Part shown: piece after piece, positions 9,211-17,798 of the stretch
How the letters are laid out: each line of letters begins with the position of its first letter
How positions within the stretch are numbered: the stretch's first letter is position 1
Assembly: GCF_002968635.1 (NCBI RefSeq)
Contig: NZ_PVBN01000011.1
Location: forward strand, 1 to 64,000
Direction of reading: 5' to 3'
Length of the DNA: 64,000 nt
Source: Neorhizobium alkalisoli
GTDB taxonomy: Bacteria > Pseudomonadota > Alphaproteobacteria > Rhizobiales > Rhizobiaceae
The notes under the pieces: generated by a model
Databases searched by the model: none
Seen by the model: the letters and a program-made list of their open reading frames with translations, nothing else
Told to the model about the DNA's origin: nothing
Program-made: the position numbers and the translations under genes

Positions 9211-10193
9211 CTCGCACCGCCGATCGCGTTCCAGAACCGGTTGATGAGCGGCGCGAAACCGTTCTTGAACCAGAAGACCAGAATCAGGAGGCAAAGGCCG
9301 TAGGCGATCATGCGCAGTTCGGGCGTGATGCGCAGCGCTTCGGTGAGCCCGACGAAGAGAAGGCTGCCGAATACGGTTCCTGAAATCATACCCGCGCCGC
9401 CGCCAAGCACAATGATGAGCATCGTGGTCGAATAGTACATCTGAAAGGTCAGCGGACTGACGACAGACAGGTAATAGGCATAGAGGCAGCCCCCGACTCC
9501 CGCGAATACCGCGCTGATCATGAAGACGATCAATTTGTAGTGCCAGGTCGGAACGCCCAAAGACTCGGCCAGGATTTCGTTCTCCCGGATTGCGACCATG
9601 TTGCGTCCGGCGGGGGACCTGACGATCGCCCATGCCGCAAGAGTTGCCATGGCTCCGATAATCAAAGCGAGATAGTAGAAATTCGTCGTCCCGCTCAAGG
9701 TGAACGACAGCGGACCCAGCTCGAAATAGGGCTTTGGAATACCTGAGAGGCCCATGTCCCCGCGAGTGAGCGAGATCCAGTTCTTGGAAATGGCCTGACC
9801 GATAATCACGAAGCCCAGCGTACACATCACGAAGGACGTCGAACGGAGACGCAGGGCCGGGATGCCGAGCGGAAGCGCAATTGCGCCCGTAACAAGGCCG
9901 GATGCGATCAGATTGACGTAGAACGATGTCCCGTAGGTGACGGCGAGAAGGCCTGCCGTATAGGCTCCGATGCCGAAAAATGCAGCCTGAGCCAAGGATA
10001 GCAGACCGGTATAGCCTACGAGCAGGTTCAGCCCGTGTGCCGGAAGCATAAAGATCAGGGCGATGATCAGAGAGTGGGTTACATAACGGCTCCCGATGAA
10101 CGGCGCGGCGAGCGCTACGACCACTAGGACTGCGGCGAGTGGAATGCGGTAGTCGCGCCTGCGTGCCTGCTGAGCGGTTTCCGTGAGAGACAT
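9207..10193 (-). CDS. LIV-type ABC transporter permease (LivM-like)
   Basis: This integral membrane protein of 328 residues is strongly hydrophobic. It has about nine to ten predicted transmembrane stretches and the LivM landmarks GLNLLVGYTGLLSLAQAAF and VVLGGGAGMISGTVFG-like region near the C-terminus (here IVLGGGAGMISGTV). It forms half of the import channel with the LivH-like protein. The ATG at 10193 lies 43 nt after the LivH-like stop, and its end overlaps the LivG-like start by four bases. Confidence 0.9.
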   Translation of the reverse strand: MSLTETAQQARRRDYRIPLAAVLVVVALAAPFIGSRYVTHSLIIALIFMLPAHGLNLLVGYTGLLSLAQAAFFGIGAYTAGLLAVTYGTSFYVNLIASGLVTGAIALPLGIPALRLRSTSFVMCTLGFVIIGQAISKNWISLTRGDMGLSGIPKPYFELGPLSFTLSGTTNFYYLALIIGAMATLAAWAIVRSPAGRNMVAIRENEILAESLGVPTWHYKLIVFMISAVFAGVGGCLYAYYLSVVSPLTFQMYYSTTMLIIVLGGGAGMISGTVFGSLLFVGLTEALRITPELRMIAYGLCLLILVFWFKNGFAPLINRFWNAIGGAR

Positions 10194-10236
10194 GTCGGGT
10201 CCTCAGAAGTTTGAGAAAGTTCGGCGGGAGCAGCTC

Positions 10237-11109
10237 CTAGAAGCGCGCCTGCGTCGAAAAGAGGCCATGCGGTCGCCACATCAGCATCAGGATCAGCGTG
10301 GCAAAGCCAACGGTATCGCGGAACTGCAGACCGACGTAGGTAGCGACCAGACTCTCGGCGACGCCGAGGATCATCGCGGCAAAGAATGTGCCGCGGACAT
10401 TTCCCAACCCACCCATGATGATGATCGGCAGCGTCTTGAAAGTGATCAACTCACCCATGCCGCCATAGACGCTGACATTGACTGGCGCAGTTAAAACACC
10501 TGAGAGAGCAGCAAGTGCCGCGCCAAGGATGAACGTCCGAAGCACGACCTGGGGCACATCGATGCCAACGACCCCGCAGCAATCCACATTTTGGGAGACC
10601 GCGCGCATGGCCATCCCAAGCCGACTGTAGGTGACCATCAGTTCCAGCCCGACAAAGACCAGAAGACAAACGACCAGGATCAGGATTCTCTGCTGCGCCA
10701 GACTGAAACCCAGGATCGAAACCGGCTCGATATAGCCTCCGGCGAAGAACTTGTAGCCTCCGCCGAAGACAAAAATGATGGCATTCTGAAGGATAAGTGC
10801 GATGCCAAGTGTCGCGAGCACCCCGGATTCCGCCGGGGCGCCCACCATGCGGCGCATGACCAGTTGCCCGATCACATAGGCGACGACGACAGTCGCCAAG
10901 ACTCCCACCACGATTGACGCTTCATAGGAGAGACCGAGGTAGTCGATCGCAAACCACGCCCCGAACGTGCCGAGCATGTAATATTCACCGTGAGCAAAGT
11001 TGATCGCTCTCAGAACGCCGAAGATCATGGTCATTCCGACAGCGACGATCGCGTAAACGGAACCGGTCACGATCCCATTTACAAACTGCTCGAGAACGGT
11101 CGAGAACAT
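10237..11109 (-). CDS. LIV-type ABC transporter permease (LivH-like)
   Basis: This membrane permease has 290 residues and starts MFSTVLEQFVNGIVTG, typical of LivH. It carries the conserved INFAHGEYYMLG and, towards the C-terminus, TFKTLPIIIMGGLGNVRGT. About eight hydrophobic segments are evident. It begins 21 nt after the binding-protein gene and is the first membrane subunit of the operon. Substrate specificity resides mainly in the binding protein. Confidence 0.9.
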   Translation of the reverse strand: MFSTVLEQFVNGIVTGSVYAIVAVGMTMIFGVLRAINFAHGEYYMLGTFGAWFAIDYLGLSYEASIVVGVLATVVVAYVIGQLVMRRMVGAPAESGVLATLGIALILQNAIIFVFGGGYKFFAGGYIEPVSILGFSLAQQRILILVVCLLVFVGLELMVTYSRLGMAMRAVSQNVDCCGVVGIDVPQVVLRTFILGAALAALSGVLTAPVNVSVYGGMGELITFKTLPIIIMGGLGNVRGTFFAAMILGVAESLVATYVGLQFRDTVGFATLILMLMWRPHGLFSTQARF

Positions 11110-11130
11110 GGCAATATCCCTCCCGGCACA

Positions 11131-12321
11131 TTACTTGGCAGGATATTGGATGTCCGCCGTATATGCACCTTTGATGCTCGGCTTGCCGTTCTCTATCTGC
11201 AGCAGGATCATCGGCAGACGGGCCTGGTTGTGATCGTCGAAGCTGACGTCGCCAACCGGGCTCTTGTACTTGATCTTCGAAAGTGCGTCGCGAACCTTCT
11301 CCTTGTCAGCGCTGCCGGCTTGTTTGACCGCCGCGGCAAGAAGATTGACCGTATCCCAGTGAACATAGGCGTGATTGTTCGGCGCTTCCTTGTAGGTGGT
11401 CGTGAACTTCTCGACGAACGCCTTGCTTGCCGGGGAGTCGAATGCCGGGAGCCACGCCGCAGCTTCGACGGCGCCCTCAAGCGCGGACGGGGCAGACTTG
11501 ATGGTCTTTTCTGTATTAAACTCGCCGTTGCCGATCAGGGTGACCTTGCCAGCCAACCCGAGTTCGATCATCTGCCGCGCGACGATTGGCGTGGTGTCGG
11601 CAAGACCATACATGATGATTGCCTGAGCGCCATTGTCGCGGATCTTGGCGAGAACGCTGCGGAAATCGACTTCGCCTTCCTTGTAGTAGTCTTCGCTGAG
11701 GATCTGCCCCTTGAAATCAGGCAGATATTTCTTTGTGAAGGTTATGGCGGAGCGGCCATAGTCGCTGTCGACCGAAAGCACCGCGAACTTGGTAAAGCTC
11801 CGCTGTTCGGCAGCGTATTTGGCAACGATGAGCGCGCGGTTCTCGTCTGTCGGATAGTTGCGGTAGGTCCATTTGAAACCACCGACACCAGCCTGATAGG
11901 TGATCTTCGGGTTCGATGACGCGGCATTTAGCAGTAGTACTTCAGCATCTTCCGCGACGGGTTGCATGGCGAGTGTCACCGAACTGGATACATCGCCGAT
12001 GATGAAGTCGACGCCATCCTGGTCGATCAGGCGACGCGTGGCCGACACGCCCTCAACCGGAGTTCCCTGGCTGTCTGCGTTGAAGAGCTCGATCTTCATC
12101 CCATCGACGCCGCCGGCATCATTGATATCTTTGACCGCAAGCTCAGCACCGCGCATCGAAAACGCACCATAACGCGCATTCGGGCCGCTCATGGGAGCGA
12201 CGATGCCGAGCTTGATGCTATCGGCGGCCTGCGCGGCGCCAGTCACCAACGGCACCGCGCCAGCGATGGTAAGAATTGCGGTGGAGATGCAAAGCATTCT
12301 GCGCGTAATTGTATGTGTCAT
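11131..12321 (-). CDS. LIV-type ABC transporter periplasmic binding protein
   Basis: This is a leucine/isoleucine/valine-type (Peripla_BP_6) binding protein of 396 residues. It has a clear signal peptide: a basic start MTHTITRRM, a hydrophobic core, and a likely cleavage site after AAQA near residue 33. The mature start SIKLGIVAPMSGPNARYG is characteristic. The ATG at 12321 is preferred over the open frame to 12435 because it begins the signal peptide, although its Shine-Dalgarno (GAGTGG) is only moderate. A LysR-type element sits 121-164 nt upstream. It is first in the operon and sets the transporter's substrate. Confidence 0.9.
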   Translation of the reverse strand: MTHTITRRMLCISTAILTIAGAVPLVTGAAQAADSIKLGIVAPMSGPNARYGAFSMRGAELAVKDINDAGGVDGMKIELFNADSQGTPVEGVSATRRLIDQDGVDFIIGDVSSSVTLAMQPVAEDAEVLLLNAASSNPKITYQAGVGGFKWTYRNYPTDENRALIVAKYAAEQRSFTKFAVLSVDSDYGRSAITFTKKYLPDFKGQILSEDYYKEGEVDFRSVLAKIRDNGAQAIIMYGLADTTPIVARQMIELGLAGKVTLIGNGEFNTEKTIKSAPSALEGAVEAAAWLPAFDSPASKAFVEKFTTTYKEAPNNHAYVHWDTVNLLAAAVKQAGSADKEKVRDALSKIKYKSPVGDVSFDDHNQARLPMILLQIENGKPSIKGAYTADIQYPAK

Positions 12322-12441
12322 GTTCCCACTCCGTGTTCGGATGACGTCCGGCTCATGCCGGCCGCAATTGCCGCTTTGGCGGTTCTTTTTGGGCAGCCTT
12401 AAAGCTGCTCCTCCTGTCACAGTAGGTTCATGCACCTCCTC

Positions 12442-12485
12442 TTGGCCAACACAACTCCTTTCTGCCGCTATAGGGTTTCCTTATG
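12442..12485 (-). promoter_or_regulatory. LysR-type promoter element, copy 2 (transport operon)
   Basis: This second copy of the 44-bp element differs from 5389-5432 at only five positions. Its ATA-N9-TAT box lies at 12470-12484. The element ends about 120 nt before the binding-protein start, nearly the same distance as copy 1 from hyuA. It would place transporter, aminotransferase and lysR under the same LysR protein as hyuAB, giving autoregulation and joint induction. Binding is inferred. Confidence 0.7.
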
Positions 12486-12613
12486 GCGACACTGGGTATT
12501 GGCAATGCGCTGGAAGCCGAGAGGATTTCGCACGCCTCCCATGCAAGCAAATGCATACTTTTGAGGCATTAGAACGCTTACATACGCGTCAGAGAGTGCC
12601 CAAGGAGATATAG

Positions 12614-12754
12614 ATGAAACTTCGTGAGAGAATCAAAAGATTGACCCAAATGCAGCGCGCAATGCGAGAGCTTGCGGCTCTTGATGACCGCGCCCTTGAA
12701 GATCTCGGCGTGTCGCGCTCAAGCATTCGTGCGGCTGTAGAAGGCCGTCTGTAG
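12614..12754 (+). CDS. DUF1127-family small protein
   Basis: This 46-residue gene starts at an ATG preceded by AAGGAGATATAG. The protein begins MKLRERIKRLTQMQ and carries the typical DUF1127 (YjiS-like) core LAALDDRALEDLGVSRSSI at residues 20-38. DUF1127 proteins are small, Arg-rich and common in Rhizobiales. Some short members bind RNA and affect phosphate or carbon metabolism, but the role of this one is unknown. It is transcribed away from the LIV operon. A strong inverted repeat follows it. Confidence 0.82.
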   Translation: MKLRERIKRLTQMQRAMRELAALDDRALEDLGVSRSSIRAAVEGRL

Positions 12755-12776
12755 CTGCAAAAGGACCGGTGCTGTT

Positions 12777-12803
12777 GCCGTGGATAGAACACCAATCCAC
12801 GGC
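12777..12803 (+). terminator. Stem-loop after the DUF1127 gene
   Basis: Nine-base perfect arms GCCGTGGAT and ATCCACGGC are separated by nine bases, 22 nt past the DUF1127 stop codon. No T-run follows, so it is either a factor-dependent 3' end or an mRNA-stabilising hairpin. Confidence 0.45.
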
Positions 12804-12980
12804 GAAGCGACCTGATCCTGTGAGACTAAAAAGCAGGCATGATCCGAAAAGACGGTGCCTGAGGTTTTTCCGGACCCGCGGCTGGAAGGCGACGTCGATC
12901 TGTGCGCAGAAGGAACCGGTACCATCAGCAAGGACGACCGCTCCCTGCCTGCTGACCGCCTGCCGCTACGCGGATGTAGC

Positions 12981-13331
12981 TTACCGATGTTCCTGCCGCC
13001 AATGCGGATAGGTGACATAGGCGGTAACCGCGCCCTCTTCGTGCGAGCGGATGGTCACCGCTTCACCTTTGGGCATATACACGATCTCGCCAGGCCCAGC
13101 TGTCACCGTTCCGGCGTCTGTCACGACCGAAAGCCTACCTTCCAGAACGATCATGACGTCATCGACGGCCATCGTCTCGGATAGGCTCTGGCCGGGCGCG
13201 TAGCGTCCATAGCCCACGGTGATCGGTCCGCCGTGCTGCTCGTCCACCAGATTGCCGACAAACACATCTGCCTGTTGGCCGGGGGAACGCTCCAACGACG
13301 CGTCGGCGATTGCGAACTTCCGGACCTTCAT
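12981..13331 (-). CDS. Cupin-domain protein (EutQ-like)
   Basis: This is a small single-domain cupin of 116 residues. The core runs through DVMIVLEGRLSVVTDAG and AGPGEIVYMPKGEAV, the two cupin strands, with the end AYVTYPHWRQ like EutQ-type cupins. Few metal-binding His residues are visible, so an enzymatic role is uncertain; EutQ-like cupins can be non-catalytic. The ATG at 13331 has GAGGAGAAAGACG upstream and is preferred over the frame open to 13511. It follows the AraC regulator by about 50 nt on the same strand and may be cotranscribed with it. Confidence 0.75.
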   Translation of the reverse strand: MKVRKFAIADASLERSPGQQADVFVGNLVDEQHGGPITVGYGRYAPGQSLSETMAVDDVMIVLEGRLSVVTDAGTVTAGPGEIVYMPKGEAVTIRSHEEGAVTAYVTYPHWRQEHR

Positions 13332-13383
13332 CGTCTTTCTCCTCTGATACGTGTGGGGTGATGTAGTGCGCGCCTTATCGCAA

Positions 13384-14370
13384 CTAGGCACGTTGCCGGA
13401 TACTGTCGGGGGTTTTTCCGGTCCAGCTCCTGAAAGCCCGATAAAAGGAGTTGGGCTCATCGAAGCCCAGGAGGAATGAAATCTCCGATGCGGGAAGCGC
13501 GGTATTGGCAAGATAGTGGCGTGCCAGAGCTTCCCGCGTCTCCTTCAGAATCTGCTGGAAGCTCGTACCCTCGGCTTCGATGCGGCGCTGGAGAGTGCGC
13601 TTGCTTACCGCCAATTTCTTGGCGATAGCCTCCATCGTCGTCAGGCCGCTCGGGATGGCCTCGTGAAGTGCTGCCCTGACACGCTTCGCCACACTCACCG
13701 AGGCGTCGAGGTTCGCCAGACGCTGGCGAAGGTCGGGCTCGAATGCCGCCCAAAGCGGCTCGTTCGACGTCAGGAACGGGCGGATCGCATCGGACTTTGT
13801 GAACCTGACGACATGGCCGGCGCCGCGGCGGAGTCGAGCGCCCAGGAAATCTTCGTAGGGAGCGATCGGCGACGGCAGATCGGTCGTCGTGACATCTACA
13901 GGATGGATTTCTTCGCGAGTGCCTATCCGCGCAAGAGTGACGCAGAACAGCAGTTCCATTGTCACCAGCGACACCGGAGGCGGCGGCCCGGCTTGCCAGG
14001 CGAACGTTATCGCCACTGCGTCACGGTCTTCGCGCACCTCCATCTGCATAGGTCCGATGAGCCTTTTGTACTTGGAGACCCGCTGGGCAGCCACGAGTAG
14101 ATTGGGGCTGCACAAGGCGGCGAACAGGGGCGGAGAAAAGGACTCGCTGCGGACAGCCTGGCAAAGGCGAATAGGAAAGAGCGGGTCGCCCTTCTCCGTT
14201 ACGACGCTCTCCCAGAGGAGATAATAGTCCTCCGGCACAAGCCGTACCGAAGGCTGGTTTAGCAGATCGTCCGGTAGTCCGGCACGGCGAAGCACATTCG
14301 CGGGCACGAGGCCGAGGTCAGCGAGCAAGGTGCGCCAGGTCGTGTCGAGAGCGTAGCTGAGCGTTTGCAT
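13384..14370 (-). CDS. AraC-family transcriptional regulator
   Basis: This 328-residue regulator has an N-terminal ligand domain of the Arabinose_bd/OruR type (ANVLRRAGLPDDLLNQPSVRL) and a C-terminal AraC DNA-binding domain. The two helix-turn-helix motifs are visible as MEAIAKKLAVSKRTLQRRIE and SEISFLLGFDEPNSFYRAFR, with the end WTGKTPDSIRQ. Likely targets are the adjacent cupin and SDR genes, which share its strand. The inducer is unknown. Confidence 0.92.
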   Translation of the reverse strand: MQTLSYALDTTWRTLLADLGLVPANVLRRAGLPDDLLNQPSVRLVPEDYYLLWESVVTEKGDPLFPIRLCQAVRSESFSPPLFAALCSPNLLVAAQRVSKYKRLIGPMQMEVREDRDAVAITFAWQAGPPPPVSLVTMELLFCVTLARIGTREEIHPVDVTTTDLPSPIAPYEDFLGARLRRGAGHVVRFTKSDAIRPFLTSNEPLWAAFEPDLRQRLANLDASVSVAKRVRAALHEAIPSGLTTMEAIAKKLAVSKRTLQRRIEAEGTSFQQILKETREALARHYLANTALPASEISFLLGFDEPNSFYRAFRSWTGKTPDSIRQRA

Positions 14371-14446
14371 GGGAGACCTTAGAATCGATCAGAGCCATGT
14401 GTCTATCGCTCCGCGTCAGGAGATAGGGCGGAGCGGTGTGGGATGA

Positions 14447-15262
14447 TCAAAGCCCGAACTGAGCTTTCATGTCGCCGAAAAAGGTCGCGTCGTCGGCCGC
14501 AAGCCGGTTGCCGATCAAGTGAACGGCATCTGCGCCTGCCGCATAGCGGAGCTGGTCGGTCCTGTCGGTGGTAGCCCCGTAGATCACTTCGGCCACAAGT
14601 TCAGGCTCCGAGGCATTCTCCATCATCGGGCCGAAGAAGCCGAACAACGACTGAACGAGGGGCTGGTATTCGGTAAGGCTCTCATCGTTGCTGAGGTCGA
14701 ACGAGCGACCGCCGAAGTCGGTCTTGATGCCGCCCGGTTCGATGACCTTGACGGCGATGCCCAGTGGCGCGAGTTCGTACTGCAACGACTCCGACAAGCC
14801 CTCCACTGCGAACTTTGTGCCATGGTAGAGCGTACCGAGCGGGAAGGCCATACGCCCACCAATCGACGAGACGTTGACGATGGTGCCGCTGCGGTTTGCG
14901 CGGAAGTGAGGGAGCACTGCCTGTGTCGTCGCCAGCAGGCCGAGGACGTTAACGTCGAATTGACGACGGATTTTCTCCAAGGGAGTGGCTTCCAGCGGGC
15001 CATAAGCCCCATAGCCTGCGTTGTTCACCAGGGCGTCTATGCGCCCAAACCTTGTGAGACCGGCATCCACCGCGGACAGGATGGAAGAGGCATCCTGAAC
15101 GTCGAGACGTGTGACCAGCACATTGTCGAGCTGCGTCAGTTCGGTCTCCCGCTCGGGCGTACGCATCGTGGCGATGACATTCCAACCCTTCTCGTGGAAG
15201 AGCTTGGCCGTGGCGCGTCCGAGGCCGCTGGAGGTGCCGGTGATGAGGATGGTCTTGATCAT
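14447..15262 (-). CDS. SDR-family oxidoreductase
   Basis: This is a second classical SDR of 271 residues. It shows ITGTSSGLGRAT at the N-terminus (TGxxxGxG), VNNAGYGAYGP mid-way, and the catalytic Tyr/Lys pair in YHGTKFAVEGLSESL. The C-terminal region with variable specificity ends AAGADAVHLIGNRLAADDATFFG. It starts at 15262 with AAGGAGCACCCC upstream. It is transcribed toward the AraC gene 77 nt away, a common arrangement for an AraC-controlled SDR. Its substrate is unknown. Confidence 0.88.
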   Translation of the reverse strand: MIKTILITGTSSGLGRATAKLFHEKGWNVIATMRTPERETELTQLDNVLVTRLDVQDASSILSAVDAGLTRFGRIDALVNNAGYGAYGPLEATPLEKIRRQFDVNVLGLLATTQAVLPHFRANRSGTIVNVSSIGGRMAFPLGTLYHGTKFAVEGLSESLQYELAPLGIAVKVIEPGGIKTDFGGRSFDLSNDESLTEYQPLVQSLFGFFGPMMENASEPELVAEVIYGATTDRTDQLRYAAGADAVHLIGNRLAADDATFFGDMKAQFGL

Positions 15263-15340
15263 GGGGTGCTCCTTCGCTGATGAACCCCAAGATATGGTCA
15301 GACCGCATTGTCCGCACTGGCGAGAGATGCCAATCGACTA

Positions 15341-15660
15341 TCAGATCGTGCCAAGCGCTTCAGCAGTCGAGGCATAGGTAATGATCGGTTCGCCGGCAAA
15401 ATCCTTCACAGTCAAGCCGTCCGTCTGCGCCATCCGATGATCTTTGGGCAGCACCGCCACGATTCCTTCCTGTAGGATATGCTCGGTCTTCAGTAAGCCC
15501 GCCGGATTGGTCGGGCGGATGAAGACCGCCGGCACCTTGCTTTTCTGGCAGTTTCGAGTCGCTGCGCCATGCCAAGCACCTGCGCGTCGACAGTCATCGC
15601 CGGATATCGTTTTCGAAAGTCCTAAATCACCGGCGGCAGGACATGCAATAGACGAGACCT
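15341..15660 (-). pseudogene. Decayed LysR-family regulator (effector-domain remnant)
   Basis: Only part of a LysR effector domain survives. One frame reads LLHVLPPVI, an in-frame TAG at 15622-15624, then DFRKRYPAMTVDAQ and GMAQRLET. Near 15540 the homology jumps to another frame, PAVFIRPTNPAGLL and EGIVAVLPKDHRMAQ, ending ITYASTAEALGTI at 15341. The VLPPV-FRKRYP phrase is a hallmark of LysR substrate domains. The DNA-binding half is missing; the remnant abuts a hutG-like remnant on the other strand near 15635. Nonsense, frameshift and truncation together indicate decay. Confidence 0.7.
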
Positions 15661-16010
15661 ATGCGGCCTTCGGCAGGGTATATCACGTCAACTGCCATTC
15701 CATGCCGGCGGATCGGCGCGAGGTCCGGCAAGGATGTCGTGGTCGGAGATTACGAAGGCCTGTCGAGCGAGCCAGATTTCTTGAAACTGGTCGTCGAGAC
15801 GCTAGAAGGTTGGCTATTCAGTATCGCTCAATGTGCTTCAAGGGCGCCAAGCCTGTCTCGGCATACAGCTCCCCGGCAAAAAACCGCCATAGCATCCAGA
15901 TCGAGCTCAACCGCAAGCTCTACATGCACGAGGAGGCCACCGAGACGGTCGCCGGTTGGGGCGAACTGAAGGCCAATCTCGCCAGGCTCGAGAACTCCTG
16001 CGCGACTATG
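15634..16010 (+). pseudogene. Decayed N-formylglutamate amidohydrolase-like gene
   Basis: The plus strand shows three collinear blocks of the HutG/N-formylglutamate deformylase family in shifting frames. These are AAFGRVYHVNCHSMPA (the zinc-site motif DCHSMP), then VVVGDYEGLSSEPDFLKLVV in a second frame, then back to the first with NRHSIQIELNRKLYMHEE. At least two frameshifts and a missing 5' end make it nonfunctional. The family hydrolyses N-formylglutamate in histidine degradation or related N-acyl amino acids. Confidence 0.65.
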
Positions 16011-16396
16011 TTAAACACAGGAGCTGAGAGATATCACGTGCCATCTGGACAAGGCCCTCAGCCAGACGCGATAGTCCCGGATCTGCACCAAAATCGCTTT
16101 CGCTTCTCTGGGATCCATCCCTTGCGGAAACCATCATCCCTCACCCCCTGAACCCGTGAAGGAGCGGGCTCTCGTTAGAACCCCGTCACCCGACAGAGCA
16201 AGCAAAGGGCGCTCGACCTTGGATAAGCTCGCAACCAACTTCTTGGCTAAGAATAGCGCGCCTCGCACAGAATTCGTTTGCCGTAGTCTGCCTATAGCGT
16301 TGGCGCGTAAAGTACGGCCCTCCCAGTAAGAAGAATCCCGGACGAACCTCGGCTAGAGTAACCGCGAAGTTGATTGGCTTTGCCGCTTGACAATTC
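16011..16396. other. Unassigned stretch between gene remnants
   Basis: These 386 bases separate the hutG-like remnant from the truncated ABC ATPase. I see no convincing coding frame, repeat or promoter. It probably represents decayed or rearranged DNA. Confidence 0.4.
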
Positions 16397-16843
16397 ATCG
16401 TCGCCGACGAGCCCGTTTCGGCGCTCGACGTCTCCATCCAGGCTCAAGTCATCAACCTGCTGCGCGATCTGCAGCAGCGGCTTGGGCTCACGATGCTTTT
16501 TATTTCGCATGATTTGGCGGTGGTCGAATATATCTGCGACCGGGTGATCGTGCTCTATCTCGGTCGGATCATGGAAGTCGCACCGAGCGCCGACCTCTAC
16601 GCCAGGCCGCAGCATCCCTATACACGCGCGCTCCTCTCGGCGATCCCCTCACCTGATCCGGATGCCCGGCGCGACCGGCAGATATTGAAGGGTGACATTC
16701 CAAGCCCCGCCAATCCGCCGAGCGGTTGTGTTTTCCGCACCCGCTGTCCGAAAGCGCTGGACGCCTGCGCCAGCACAGTGCCGGAACTGCGCGAAGTGGC
16801 GCCGGGACATTTCAAGGCCTGCATTCGGGACGATCTGAATTGA
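16397..16843 (+). pseudogene. 5'-truncated oligopeptide/dipeptide ABC ATPase (OppF/DppF-like)
   Basis: The frame begins abruptly at Walker B ([20 protein letters not shown]) and continues through the switch His region [17 protein letters not shown]. It ends with the OppF/DppF C-terminal signature [16 protein letters not shown] and the Cys-rich tail [15 protein letters not shown], then a normal stop at 16843. Walker A and the ABC signature are absent, so no working ATPase can be made. Upstream homology ends at about 16397, marking a deletion or recombination boundary. The DapA-like gene follows 19 nt later, presumably once its operon partner. Confidence 0.85.
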
Positions 16844-16862
16844 GCGGCAAAAGGAGCATTCG

Positions 16863-17798
16863 GTGACAGCGAAAAGACGGCATGCGATCGGCGGGAACTG
16901 GGCAAGCCTTCTGCTGCCGATCGAGGCCGATGACAGCATAAATTTCGACAAGCTTGGCGAGGAAATCGACATCCTGATCGCAGCCGGCGTCGATGGCATC
17001 TATTCGAACGGGACGGCTGGCGAATTCCATAACCAGACTGAAGCGGAATTCGACCGGATCCAGTCCATGCTGGCGGAGCGCTGCGCGAAGGCTGGAATGC
17101 CCTTCGTTATCGGCGTGTGCCAGCCGGACGCAATGATCATGCTGGACCGCGTCCGTCGCGCCACCTCGTTCAGGCCTATGGCGATCCAGGTAATCCTTCC
17201 GGACTGGTGGCCGCTGGGTGATCTCGAAGCCCTGGATTTCCTGAAGCGGGCATCCGATGCCGCAGACGGAATCCCGTTGATCCTTTACAATCCGCCCCAT
17301 TCCAAGCGTGTACTGACGCCCAGGGAACTCGCAGACATCTGCGCCCCCTGCCCTGATCTTGTCGGGATCAAGCTCGCCGATGGCGGCGCGGATTGGTATA
17401 CCGAAGCCCGAGCGCATCTAGAAGAGTTCTCACTCTTCATTCCTGGCCATCATCTGGCGACCGGCATCAAAGAGGGTGTTGCCGCGGGCGCATTCTCGAA
17501 TGTCGCCTGCCTCAGTCCCCGCGGCGCACAGCGGTGGACTGATCTGATGCGAAATGATCTCGAGGCTGCGTTGGAAGCGGAACGGCTGATCTGCCGCTTT
17601 ATGGACGAACACATCGTTCCATTCCGCCAGAATGCCGGCTATTCGAATGCCGCACTCGACAAACTGCTGAGCGCTATCGGCAACTGGGGACCGATCGGTA
17701 CCCGGCTGCGCTGGCCCTATCGCTCGATCGAACCCTCCGAAGCGGCAAGACTGCGGGAGGTCGCCCGCCGGGACCTCGAAGAATTCCTCGTGACCTGA
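16863..17798 (+). CDS. DapA/NanA-family (dihydrodipicolinate synthase-like) lyase
   Basis: This 311-residue TIM-barrel protein of the DHDPS/N-acetylneuraminate lyase family acts on pyruvate-type substrates through a Schiff base. The family marks are GIYSNGTAGEFHNQTEAEF (phosphate/carboxylate site), LILYNPPHSKRVLTP with the conserved Tyr, and VGIKLADGGADWY with the Schiff-base lysine in GIKLADG. It starts at GTG 16863 with AAAAGGAGCATTCG upstream. It lies just behind a broken oligopeptide ABC ATPase, so it may be an orphan of a lost catabolic operon. The substrate is unknown; true DapA in lysine synthesis is less likely here. Confidence 0.85.
   Translation: MTAKRRHAIGGNWASLLLPIEADDSINFDKLGEEIDILIAAGVDGIYSNGTAGEFHNQTEAEFDRIQSMLAERCAKAGMPFVIGVCQPDAMIMLDRVRRATSFRPMAIQVILPDWWPLGDLEALDFLKRASDAADGIPLILYNPPHSKRVLTPRELADICAPCPDLVGIKLADGGADWYTEARAHLEEFSLFIPGHHLATGIKEGVAAGAFSNVACLSPRGAQRWTDLMRNDLEAALEAERLICRFMDEHIVPFRQNAGYSNAALDKLLSAIGNWGPIGTRLRWPYRSIEPSEAARLREVARRDLEEFLVT

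Noticed and set aside
9211-9825. N-terminal extension that would fuse extra sequence to the LivG-like ATPase
   Set aside because: The extension is low-complexity shadow of the permease gene; the ATGA overlap at 9207-9210 marks the true start.
15300-16900. Insertion sequence as cause of the pseudogene cluster
   Set aside because: No transposase remnant or terminal inverted repeats were recognised at the fragment borders.
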